Assembly (NCBI GenBank): GCA_037176725.1
Contig: JAZBRS010000023.1
Coordinates: 32,251,001 to 32,315,000, forward strand
Direction: 5' to 3'
DNA length: 64,000 bases
Origin: Posidonia oceanica
Lineage: Eukaryota > Streptophyta > Magnoliopsida > Alismatales > Posidoniaceae
A model generated the notes under the pieces. It saw nothing but the letters and a program-made list of their open reading frames with translations, ran no database searches and was not told the DNA's origin. Of this stretch, positions 1-10,271 are shown piece by piece. The position numbers were made by a program, and so were the translations under genes. The stretch's first letter is position 1. Each line of letters starts with the position of its first letter.

Positions 1-949
1 TTTTAGCTTATCCCTTGATTTTATAATATTCATTTTCCTTCCACTCCTCCCTTTCTTCTTTCCTTCTCCAATTCGTCCTTTACTTCTTCCTTTTCCCTTT
101 CTTTTCCTTTCTTCCACTAAATCTCTAAAAAACCATTAAAAACATTTAAAACTTTAAAACAAGAGAAAAACAAATCAAAATCCTAAAAAGAAGTAATTAA
201 AAACTTAAACAAACAATCAAAAACAAAAACCTAACTAAATCCAACTAAAAAGGGAAACTAAGAATGCAATCTAAAAAATACAAAACAAACAAAAAAGAAA
301 ATGCTATAAAATCAAGCAAAAACCAAAATATAATCAAAACAAACCAAAAGTAAAGACTCTATTAAAAATGATCAAAAACAAACCCTAAAAAAGAAGAAAA
401 CAATTAAAACACTAAGACAAGTAATTAAGAAAAAACTTAACTTAACAAATCTAAAAGAAACAATTAAAATCTAATACAAGCCTAAAAAACTTAACTAAAA
501 AAGAAAAAGAAAAGGAAAAAACTTAACAAGAAAAACTTAACTAAAAAATATTAAAAGAACTTAACAAACAAAATTTAAAAAACAATTTAAAGAAGACTTA
601 AGAAAAACCCCAAAAACTAAAATCAAAAAACCTAAAACTCCTCCTAACTAATTAAAAAGCAATCCATTAAGAAAGCCTAATTAAAAATCCCAACTAAACA
701 AGAAAACTTAACAAGAAAAACTTAACTAAAAAACAATTAAAAAACTTAACAAACATTTAAACAAAATCAAAAAACAATTTAAAGAAAACTTAAATCCTAA
801 AAACCTAAATCAAAGACTAAAACTTTTTCTAACCCTAATTAATTTAAAAATAATATTTAAAAACCTAATTAAAAACCTCAACTTAAAAACAACTACCTTA
901 AAATCCTTTTCATCTTTTTATTTTATTTTTTTTCTAATTTTCTTTTTTC

Positions 950-1240
950 CTATTCTTCTCTTTCTTCCTCCTTCCTTTCTTTCCTATTTTTCTCTTTTTC
1001 CTTTTGGCCCGATCCAGCCCACCACCAGCAGCTGCCCTTCCCTCCTTCCTTCCTTTCTTTTTTCTTTTATTTTTTTTCTCGTTCCCTCCTTCCTTCCTTT
1101 CTTTTTTCTTTTATTTTTTTTCTCCTCCCGCGCGCAGGCCTGGCCCACCACTTCTCCTCTTCTTCCCTCCTTCCTCTTCTTCTTCAAACTCCTTCTCCCA
1201 CGAACCAGACTCCCTCCCTCCGTTTTGAATTCAACTTCTT
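950..1240 (+). repeat. CT-rich low-complexity tract in LTR A
   Basis: Nearly pure pyrimidine on the plus strand, with runs of CTTCCTT and TTTTCTTT. GA-rich counterparts occur in the minus-strand LTRs near 31130-31280, 32600-32730 and 38920-39150, so this is a shared feature of family-1 LTRs. The lysine- or serine-rich open frames it produces are not genes. Confidence 0.8.
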
Positions 1241-3239
1241 CCCTCTCCGTCCAATCCACCTACAGCTCCCTCTCTTCTCTCAGCTCTCTCAGCGGTTCTT
1301 CCACAAGGCACTTACTGCCTGTCCTCTCGCCAGCCGCCTCTCTCCATCAGCTCCAGTTGCCCGCACCGGTGGATTCAAATTCCACAAGTGCACCCAGCAG
1401 CTTGAAGCCCCTTGGCAGCCCTGATAAAGCCTCAGTTCCAGCCCCTCCTTCCACACCTTTGCCAACCCTAAGAGAGAGCACCCTGAGAGCACGAGAGCCC
1501 CCAATTCTCCTCCTCTTCCTCTGCCAGAGATCAGACCTCTTTCTCCTCTTCCTTTCCACCTGAAACCAGCCTTCACAGCCCAGCAAATCACTCCCAATCC
1601 ATCCCCCAAATCCACCTAGAATCCTAGCATCCCTTCCCTTCCTTCCATGCCCAGAACCAACCCTGAAATCACCCACAACCACCCAAAATCTTCAGCAGCA
1701 ACCCAACATCACCACTTCCAGAATTTCCAGCACCACAGGCCTCCATTTCGTCCCAAATTCCACCCTCTAATCCACTAAAACACTACCTTTCCACACCCCT
1801 CCCAAGCTTCACCTCCAGTTCTCCTCACAGACCAAACCCACAACAGCAAACACTTAGCCATTTTCTGATCCAGAAATCCATTCAGCTGCCATCTCCCTCT
1901 CCAGGCCTCCACAGATCCTTCCAACCATCCAGAACCCATCACCAAGCATCCAGGAGCCCACCGACAACCTCCACTTGATCCAGAGAGCAACAGTCCTCAC
2001 CCCCCACCTCAGACGACCAACAGTACACCCAAAAAGCTAATCCTTTCCGTCGGCCCGCGAAGCTTCGCTCCAACCATCCAGCAAGCACCGGAGGATTGTG
2101 CGGAGACGTTCCAGACGAACAAGAGCCATCGGCGACGCCTCCAGAGCTCGGACGAACCTCACCGGCCTTTGCTGAAGCAGCTGACGTCGGGGGGACTCTC
2201 CGGACAGCGAAACAGGTACCCCTCTCTCCCACTAGCCTAGTTTCTTCTTCTGTATGCTTTTCCGCCCATTAGATTAGCTTTCTAGTTCCCTCTGCTCCGG
2301 GTCAGCGCCGCCGTCATCCTTTCTTCTCCGACGAGCTCCGAACCAGAACCGCCGCTCCAGCAGCAGAACGTCGCTCCGTCGATCGCATGAGCTCCTGGGA
2401 ACCTCCAGGAGCACAGCCATGCCCCCAGCTTCCTCCGACATCGCTCCAGTCATCCGGTCTGCCTCCAGACATGCTACAAACCTCTGTCGTCATCTCCGAT
2501 CATCTTCAGGCCGTGTCATCGCCCGCCGACGTTGCCTCGGTCTCCGCATGTCTTCGGCGAAGGCCCTCGGCCGTTCTGCACCTCTCTAGCACCCCATTTC
2601 TGCCCTCTCCGGCCACTGTCAGCACTGTGCTACAGTGGCCTCTTCTTTCTCCATTTACTGTTCATTTATTTTTGTTTATCATGCTTATTTCGCCAAAAAT
2701 TGCATTTCTACCTTGCGTTTTTATTTTATTGCTTTCCAGCCCTGCCATCGTTTAAGAATCATTTAAGTTTGAATTAAAATCATATAAAATTGCATAAAAA
2801 ACCTACAGTTCTATTTATTTGCATGTTAATCCAACTACTGTGTATTTCTTTAAATTTATTTTAGTTTAAGCCCAGCATGTTTTTTTATTTACTCTTAGGT
2901 CCTCTGCTGTTACAGTTTCATTACTTTTCTTTATTTCCAGCCTGGTTATTTGTTTTATTTACATTCTAGTCCAGTTCCAGTTCATTTAAGTTTCTGTCTT
3001 TTTAATTTCAGTCCTGCTATTTATTTTATTTACATTATGGTCCTGTTGTAGTTCAAATATAGTTTCTGATCTTTATTTTCCAGTCCAGCATCTTTTTATT
3101 TTTGCATGTTAGTCCTCTGGTTGATAATCTCATTTAATCTTCTGTTTTTTATCTTAATAAATTGCATTTTAGTCCTGATCTTTATTTTATTTGCTTTTTA
3201 GTCTTCTGATCTGTTGTTAAATCATTTATTTTCTATCTT

Positions 3240-3650
3240 TTCCTTACTGCATTGCATTTTCATCCCATATTTTCTGATTTTTGCACAAAGGTCCTTCATC
3301 TGCATGCACAGCATCATTTTCCTTGCATTTTTGCTTATAAAATTGCATTTTAGCCCCTACATGTTTCAAAATTGCACATAGGTCCTCTACATGTTTACAA
3401 AACTCATTTAAATGCATACTTTTGCTTATAAAATTGCATTTTAGCCCCTGCATGTTTTAAAATTGCACATAGGTCCACTGTTTGCATCCACAGACCTTAC
3501 AAAAGCACATTTTACCTTATAAAATTGCATTTTAGCCCCTGCATATTTCAAAATTGCACATTAGTCCTTCTCATGTTTACAAAACTCATTTAAATGCATG
3601 TTTTCCTTATTAAATTGCATTTCAGACCCTACATTTTGTTTTAATTGCAT
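3240..3650 (+). repeat. About 90-bp tandem repeat with TGCATTTTAGCCCC core
   Basis: The phrase TTATAAAATTGCATTTTAG recurs near 3336, 3426 and 3516, a period of about 90 bases. The same unit in reverse complement forms the 91-bp array at 36419-36960 in LTR C and is scattered through 28250-29700 in LTR B. Confidence 0.8.
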
Positions 3651-4524
3651 TCAGACCCTCAAGTTTTCAAAAACCTTGCATGTAAGCCCCTAATTTTTCA
3701 AAATCCTTGCATTTAGGTCCTCAACTTTTTCAAAACTTGCATATAGGTCCTTAACTTTTCTGAAAAGTCATTCTTAGGTCCTTTTCTGCATTTTTGCATG
3801 CATTGCACCCATGCATCCTTGCATTTGGCATCCTTGCACACACTTAAGCACCCCTAGCTCCTATGTACGTAGGAGGACCTGTTTTGCACACCCTTAGGAC
3901 CTCTTTTGATCCATTCTTCTCCCCTGTTCTTGGCCCATCTGCCTTGAAGCCTGCATATCTTCTGATCGGGCCGCCGGATCTTCTCAACCAAGTTACCTAG
4001 ACAACCCCGGTGGAGCGCACTTCAATACAGACCAAGCATTTCTCAGATCAGGCTTCAGATCTCCAAGGTAAGTCCTCCTGAACTCCTGCACAGCATTTTT
4101 GCACACCATTTGCATTGTAGGCATTGTTTTTGCTTCTCGTCTTCTCAAGCAGGTAGATTAGGACTTCCTCTTCTTGCTCATCAACTCTATCTCTCCTTTT
4201 CGCGTACTCTCAGTGTTTTGGATTGTGTTTCCCCCGGATTCACTACTAATTGCGACTTTCTTCCCCCTTTTCCACGATTCGATCGCACTGCGAGCTTTTG
4301 GCAACGTGCGAGACATATCATGGGACACTTTGGTGGGAAATAGTCACAGAACAGTGGTGATCCTTCTACTTGCTTCCTTTCCCCTTTGTAGGTCTTTACA
4401 TCTACATTGCGTGGCCCGTAAACGGTGTTGGTTCTCATACTCACACTATTTGCCTCTCCTTTGCTTCTCTTGCTCTTACTCTTTGCATCTGCATGGCTTT
4501 ATCGATGGATTATCTCGCTTGCTT

Positions 4525-4815
4525 TGGCACCGTTTTGCGTGTCCGCTTCGCTTTTGGCACCGTTTTACGTGTCCGCTTTGTTTCTCGCACCGTTTTGCAT
4601 ACTGGCTTTGTTTTTGACACCTGTTTGCGTGCCCGCTCTGTTTCTCGCACCGTTTTGCGTGCTGGCTTTGTTTTTCACAACGTTTTGCGTGCTCGCTTCG
4701 CTTTTGGCACCGTTTTGCGTGCTTGCTCTGTTTTCTCACATCGTTTTGCGTGCCGATCTTGTTTCTTGCACCGTTTTATATGTCGCTTTGTCTTTCACAC
4801 CATTTTGCGTGTTTT
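4525..4815 (+). repeat. 30-bp tandem array in LTR A
   Basis: About ten degenerate copies of a 30-bp unit containing CACCGTTTTGCGTG. The period is a multiple of three, so it keeps a long open frame (4370-4975) with a 10-residue repeat; I regard that frame as an artefact. LTR C has the same unit in reverse complement at 35262-35500, while LTR B has an unrelated 91-bp unit at the equivalent place. Confidence 0.85.
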
Positions 4816-5345
4816 ATGTTGTTTTCTCCTGCATGTCGCCTACATTGCTTGGTTTTACCGATGTTTTGTTCTTTCACCTGCATTTGCATATAGGGCAGTG
4901 ATGCTTACTGCCTGGAGTTCTCACGGACCAGGATTCGCTCGGTTCGGAACACAGACAATGTTGCTAAGCGCTTAGATAGCACGTTTAATTCCTTGCATTG
5001 CATTCCATCACTTAGAGCACACCTATGAGCATCTAATTAGGCATTCATTGGCACCTAGGCATTCAAGTCTGTATTTCCCTGCGTATGCGAGCGTAAGCTT
5101 AGAAAGACTGATTCTCGGGCGTGTCGGGGGTGCCTAACACCTTCCCCGCACGTAATAGAAGCCCTTGCCCAGTCTTTTGGCCCGTAATGACCATATTGCC
5201 CTTATCCTAGGCATGAGTCATATCATTTGCATTCAGTTGCATCTCTTTTCTCTTGCATTGCTTTACATTGCATCGTTTGCTTGGTTTTGCGTGTTTATTC
5301 ATGCATTTCCCCGGTTTTCCTTGTCTCTCGATATAATAGACAATG

Positions 5346-5353
5346 TGGCGACT
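5346..5353 (+). promoter_or_regulatory. Primer-binding-site-like motif inside U5 of LTR A
   Basis: TGGCGACT follows TAATAGACA about 170 bases before the true LTR end. The same pair of motifs lies 160-171 bases from the end of LTRs B (26401-26408), C (34722-34729) and D (44199-44206). It resembles the real primer-binding site beside LTR B (TGGCGACACCGC...). Function unknown. Confidence 0.6.
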
Positions 5354-5520
5354 CTGATTTGTCTTATCTTCTTCTTTTCTTTTCTTTTTTCCCTGTTTTA
5401 AGTGTTTTCGAGTTGAGCCTTCCTCCTCGGACATAACCACTAATAGTGAACCTGACTCTTATCGATGCACGTGAGCTTTTAACAGTGTGCATGGACGATC
5501 TGAACACCGAGATTACTACA

Positions 5521-7300
5521 ACCACACTGATATAAACGAAGGAGGGGAGGCGGATCAGTCCCGAGCAATAGACATCCCACCCGAGTTCACACCTGCCGAC
5601 GCAACTTCTAGCGTTGTGCCTCCCGTTGTGACTACTTCCTACCCGATTGAGGAGGAGACCTATGAGGTCCGGCAATCCCTGGCTCAACAACAACATTTCA
5701 CGCACACAAGCCCATAAACCTCCACCCTCCAAGAACACCACAACCACCTATTCCATACGCCCATCTACACACACGCCACACCTAACCCTAGCTTCACTAA
5801 CCAAGGCCCCTATCCACCAAACTACACGACGCCCACCTTCGCTTATGTCCACCCAACTCCATCATACGCAACCCCATACCTATCACAACCTCCCGCTAAC
5901 ACGCCATACTACCCCACCCCACCTCCACCATCCTTCTTCCATCCACAACAACCTCCCATTAACACACCTTACTACCATACATGACCCCAATCATCATTCT
6001 TCCATCCACAACATAACCCATCACTACCACCATTCCCACCAACACACCAGCACCCGAGCCAGGGGCATTACGCCGCACCAGGGACTGATCTTAAGAGGAT
6101 GATTGCCGAAGCATTAACGGAGGCCGGAGTCACTTCCAAGACGCCCATCAACTACGACATCTCCAAGTTCCCTCACTTTGCCCTTCCCCTAGGGTTTAAG
6201 ATGCCAAAAATGAGGAGATATAACGGTACAGAGGATCCCAGGAACCACATAGCTACCTTCACTATGGATACTCTGCCATACCGTTATGACACCGGGCTCA
6301 CTGCATACCTCTTCTTCAAGACGCTTGAGGGAGAAGCCTTAAAGTGGTTTGACACCCTGACTTCCTATGATCTCCAGGATTTTAGGATAATTGAGGAGAA
6401 ATTTCTAAATCAATACAGTCACCGAGTGCCACACAAACCCACTGCAGGCGACCTCACAGCTGAGAGGATGAGGTCGAATGAGGACTTCGTCACCTTCGCT
6501 AGTCGGTGGAGGGACATGGTCGCTAGATCAGAGTGCTACATACCTGAAGGCCAAGCCGTGGAAATAATAGCAAGAAATACCACGGGAGAACTCAAAGCTG
6601 GAATGTTGGTAGGTGACTTCCACACCTATCCACAATTATATGAGCGGGCCGCCAAGGTGATGTAGAACAGAGAAGAGCTACCATTCCTGGAGCTCGAAGC
6701 AAAAAGCCGGAAGAAGACTGTGGGACATACAATAGAAGGTGTCACTAGCAACATGGCACAACTAATCATGCAGCATCAAAGGGTATGGAAAGGGCAATCC
6801 GTCTAGCAGCCTCAATATCAAGTGGAACAACAGAGGCAGTCATTCCAACAGTTCCAACCCCAACACCCTAATCCCCCGGTAAATGCCCAACAGGGGCAGA
6901 ACAGCGGTCAATACAAAGCACCACCGCAAGGGCAGAGGGACTACCACAATGTTCCTCCTCCACAAGCACCTAGAGGACCAAGGAGACAAAGCTACCCACC
7001 ACTTCCAAAGACGATCCCAGACATCTTCAGGATGCTGATCGAAAGTGGGGACTTACAACTCCCAGTGCCAAAATCGAATGCTCCCAACGCAAACATGACC
7101 AAGTACTGTGCCTACCACCAGAAAAACGGGCACACACCTGAAGAATGTTATGTGTTAAAAGATCGAACATATGATCTAAATTATAAGGAAGAAATAATGT
7201 GGTCAGCCCTCAAGAACAAATTGAAAGAGGACAGGACGGGACAGCACAAGTTGTCGATACACCAGAACCCTTTGCCTAATCACCCGGTGGCGCACCTAGA
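5521..7300 (+). pseudogene. gag: Gag region of element A (decayed)
   Basis: Gag forms the cytoplasmic particle that packages retrotransposon RNA. The first 570 bases encode a proline/tyrosine/histidine-rich leader, broken by a TGA near 5983 and a frame change before 5750. The conserved gag domain lies at 6099-6665 and includes YNGTEDPRNHI and the LEGEALKWFDTL signature of the plant retrotransposon gag family. A TAG ends that block at 6663-6665 and another follows near 6804; the frame then continues from 6822. A zinc-knuckle-like motif (C-x2-H-x4-G-H-x4-C, CAYHQKNGHTPEEC) at about 7107-7150 is the form usual in Tat gag proteins. Gag of the element at 53461 is clearly homologous. The start codon cannot be fixed because the 5' part was replaced by LTR A. 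Confidence 0.85.
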
Positions 7301-8231
7301 GACAGAAGACAACCCACCTGAGGCCGAGACCGTCACCATGTGCCTAATTGAATCAGAACCAGAGCCGGCTTCCTCCATTGCGGAAAGCAATGACGTTGAG
7401 GTGTGCTCTGAACAGGGATCCATCGAATGGGAATTCCCAATAGAGGTAACACAAGACGAAGAAGGCGAGGAGGATGACCTCGAGCTCCTCAGGTGCTTCA
7501 ATTTTCTCCCAGGAGAAAGCCAATCCCAAGAACAAAATGGCGAGACAGATCCCTTCGAGCTAGCCCGGAAAATTATCAAGGAATATGAGCAGAGAAATAT
7601 AGTCTTCAAGGACTCAGAACAACCCACTCCAGAGAAACAGCTCTGGCCTTTGGTGATCACCGTAGAGGTCAACGGCTACCTCCTCCCTGGCATACTTGTG
7701 GACACAGGGGCAAGTCGCAGTGCGTGCTCTCTGAACACACTCGACTACCTGGATGTCGAAGAAGAAGATATCACCAGGGAGAGGATCTTCTGCAAGGGCT
7801 TTAATAATAGCCAGACAGAGGTGATAGGGACAGTTCTGTTGGCAATTACCATTGGCCCCCTCACCAGCATTACCAAGGTTATGGTGGTAGAATGCGAACA
7901 AGCGGAACCATTGATCCTAGGGAGAACTTGGCTGGCGGAAATATGTGTAGTCGCGTCCTCGACGCACCAGCTGTTAAAGTTCAAGTTCCAAGGCGAAATG
8001 ATCACCATCTAGGCAGACCATGAAATGACCTTGGAAATGATCTGGAGACCTTATCTGGCAGGATTCCACATGGGAGACCCAGCCCCAAATGGCACAGGCG
8101 GCTGGATCGATGACGGGGACGATGAAGTCCCAAGTATCCAAGGATTCGAGCAGCTCACCAATAATCAAGCAGCCCAAGGGTATACCCAGATCCAGAGGCC
8201 TACATTGTTGAACTCATCTCAACTACCATAA
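7301..8231 (+). pseudogene. First retropepsin-like protease domain (PR1) with acidic linker
   Basis: Aspartic proteases of this type cut the retrotransposon polyprotein. An acidic linker rich in Glu and Asp (about 7310-7560) leads to LPGILVDTGASRSACSLNTL, where DTGAS at 7701-7715 is the catalytic aspartate motif. Further on, LILGRTWL is the family's second conserved (I/L)LGR-type motif. The frame continues from gag without a shift. A TAG interrupts it at 8010-8012 and a TAA at 8229-8231. This domain precedes the segment that usually leads into the Tat protease, so it looks like an additional retropepsin upstream of the normal one. A degenerate non-catalytic role is possible, although the catalytic triad is kept. 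Confidence 0.7.
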
Positions 8232-8232
8232 A

Positions 8233-9814
8233 CCAGGGGCAGTCTCTTCTCAGGAAACCTCTGTCTCTGCTCAAGTCCGGCCATGCCAAGGGAGAACACA
8301 ACCAGGCTCAGCAGGCCCCATCACAAGAACTGGGCGGATCTCCAACCAAGTCGCACTGCCTCCGCCTAATGCAGAACCAGCCACTTCCCCACCTCAACCG
8401 GAGTTCCACATACCCCGAAGGGTAGAAGGCACCTTCGACGTCCTAGAGCAGCTCAGAAAGACACAAGCAAAGATCTCCATCTACGAGCTGATCAGAGCCT
8501 CAGAAAAGCACCAGGATATCCTGATGGAGGTATTGAAGAAAGCCCAGGTACCGAAGGACTTGCCTGCTGAAGCCCTGGCCACCATTGCCGCTGCTGTGTT
8601 CATGGAGCCAACAGTTATCTTCACCGACTCCAAATTAGCTCCTCCTGAGAGGAGGACTTTACTCCAAATTAGCTCCTCCTGAGAGGAGGACTTTACCTTT
8701 AAGTGTTACTAATGTAATAAACAGTTACAAACTTTCTAGTGTGCTTGTCGATACCGGGGCAACTTTAAACGTATACTCCCTAGAAACCCTGCAGTTAGTT
8801 AGGCTAACCGAATCTCAATTATACCCAGCAGCCTTAACTGTATCAGGGTATGACAACAACAAAAAAACAACCTTGGGAAAGATCACTGTCCAAGTTACCA
8901 ATGGCCCTCTCCGAATGGAAACAGAACTCATAGTAGTCGATGCCCCAATCTCGTATTGACTCATCTTAGGGTGCCAAAGGATCAAGGAGATCAAGGCAGT
9001 CACCTCCCTGCGCCACCAATGCATGAAGTTCCCTTACCAAGGGAAAATCATCAAAATACGGGGAGACGAGCCAGTGGAAGCTGAAGCCCACCTAGTAACA
9101 GTCCCGACTACCACACCGGCACCATTGATCAGAGACTTAACTGCCAAGGCCATAAACAATGTCAAAAAGGTCTTCAGTCCCAAGAGTATTGATATAAATC
9201 AATACGACTACCCCGACCACATGAAAAGGCCTTGGGAGATCCTCCTCAAGATAGGATACACCCCGGGGAAAGGACTTGGCCGCCAGGAACAAGGAATGAG
9301 GGACGCGCTTGAAACGCTAGAGGAGCGCAGTCATACCGGGCTAGGGTACCTTGGGCAACCAGACCCAAGCAAACCTCTAGCATGGTCACTTGCCAACCAC
9401 TTCATGTCAGTCGGGCTACAAGTGCACGACAAGCAAGTGTCAGACACAGTTCCCAACCTCCCAGCAGCAATAACAGCCGCAAAGGCCCCTAAGCCCGTCA
9501 TCCTCGGCGCTCTTACAGACCCAGAGGCGGCACTAACTCCTTCTCCCTCCCTAGAAGAAGTTCCAACCATTCTCAACGCTTCAATGAAGCCCGAGGAAGA
9601 AGCATCAACCTCCTGCACAGAAGAGGTCCCTACTGCTCTCCCCGCATCCCCAGAAGCTCCTTTACCTCCGAACATCCAAGCAAGTGATTCCTCCGGGACA
9701 TCCACTGAAGGCGCTGAAGCAGAGGACTCCGAGCCTGTCTGTGAGCTCACCTGCCTCTTCAACAATCTACGACCTTGTCCCCCGAAGCAAGAAGGGACCA
9801 AGGCCACAGATTAA
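8233..9814 (+). pseudogene. Second retropepsin-like domain (PR2) followed by a G-patch domain
   Basis: The segment FDVLEQLRKTQAKISIYELI (from about 8430) is the conserved linker found before the Tat protease. A second catalytic motif, DTGAT in VLVDTGATLNVYSLETLQL, lies at 8750-8764. A TGA at 8957-8959 falls just before LILGC. Beyond it, 9224-9352 encodes a G-patch: GYTPGKGLGRQEQG with a later TGLGY, a glycine-rich RNA-binding motif. The tail to 9814 is Pro/Ser/Glu-rich and is partly duplicated after the stop (9815-9970). A 34-bp tandem duplication at 8627-8694 moves the frame from phase 1 to phase 2 and accounts for the break between linker and protease. Confidence 0.75.
8627..8694 (+). repeat. 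34-bp tandem duplication causing a frameshift
   Basis: Two adjacent copies of a 34-base unit (8627-8660, 8661-8694) starting ACTCCAAATTAGCTCC and containing the palindrome CCTCCTGAGAGGAGG. Since 34 is not a multiple of three, the second copy alone explains the change of reading frame between the protease linker and PR2. Confidence 0.85.
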
Positions 9815-10271
9815 GCTCCCCCACCTCCGGACATCCAAGCAAGCGACTCCTCTGGAACCTCTACTGAAGACACCAAAGCAGAGGACTCCGACCCCATCTG
9901 CACGCTCTCCCGTTTCCTCAGCAACCTACGGCATTGCCCCTCTAAGCAAGAAGGGGTCGGGGCCATAGACTGAATGCCCAATGGCGAACCACCTCCACCG
10001 CAGAGGCAAACCTAGGGGCAAACCCCCTACCCTTGTGAATAATTTCTTTTCCGCATTTAATTCCTACATTTTGTTTTCGCATGATTTACTTTCCAGCAAT
10101 TTACTTCCTAGTTTAGTTAGTAGTGGGGGAGGTAAACAAGGGCAAGGTAGGGACGGCCTAACCGCCACCGTGTCCTCGCAAAAAGTATCTAATCATTCTA
10201 CTAAGTGTGCAGGACGGAACAGGAAGGAGCCGATCACCCAAACTATATGAGTATGTCACTATACCACAGCA
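9815..10271 (+). other. Spacer between protease/G-patch and RT, possible Ogre-type intron
   Basis: This stretch has stops in the coding frame and separates the G-patch tail (phase 2) from the RT frame (phase 0). Ogre-like Tat elements are known to carry an intron between protease and RT that removes a stop. A candidate donor, GAGGTAAACA, lies at 10127-10136. I cannot choose an acceptor with confidence. Decay without an intron is the alternative. Confidence 0.4.

Larger units (their letters stand above)
1..5520 (+). mobile_element. LTR A, family-1 long terminal repeat (5' end outside window)
   Basis: Seen: the right end reads GATTACTACA, matching the ends of LTRs C and D (CTACA). The last 650 bases match the last 580 bases of LTR D and the reverse complements of LTRs B and C. 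From about position 105 the sequence follows the reverse complement of LTR C near 39760, so roughly 0.5 kb of the LTR start is missing from the window. It holds an A-rich opening, a CT-rich tract (950-1240), a GC-richer middle (2000-2600), a 90-bp-period section (3240-3650), a 30-bp tandem array and a U5 with a primer-site-like motif. Open frames inside it are repeat artefacts. Inference: 3' or solo LTR of an element inserted into element A, because retroelement coding sequence starts directly after it with no primer-binding site. Confidence 0.85.

Noticed and set aside
4370..4975. Plus-strand frame of 201 codons with a 10-residue repeat
   Set aside because: Product of the 30-bp array in LTR A. 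LTR C has the same effect on the other strand, and the frames do not extend into conserved flanks.
5346..5353. First read as the real primer-binding site and LTR end of LTR A
   Set aside because: LTRs A, B, C and D all continue about 165 bases further to CTACA; LTR B has a real primer-binding site after that point, and solo LTR C has its target duplication there.
5647..6102. Thr/His/Pro-rich frame of 151 codons
   Set aside because: Out-of-phase reading of the gag leader; the frame that continues into the gag domain is different.
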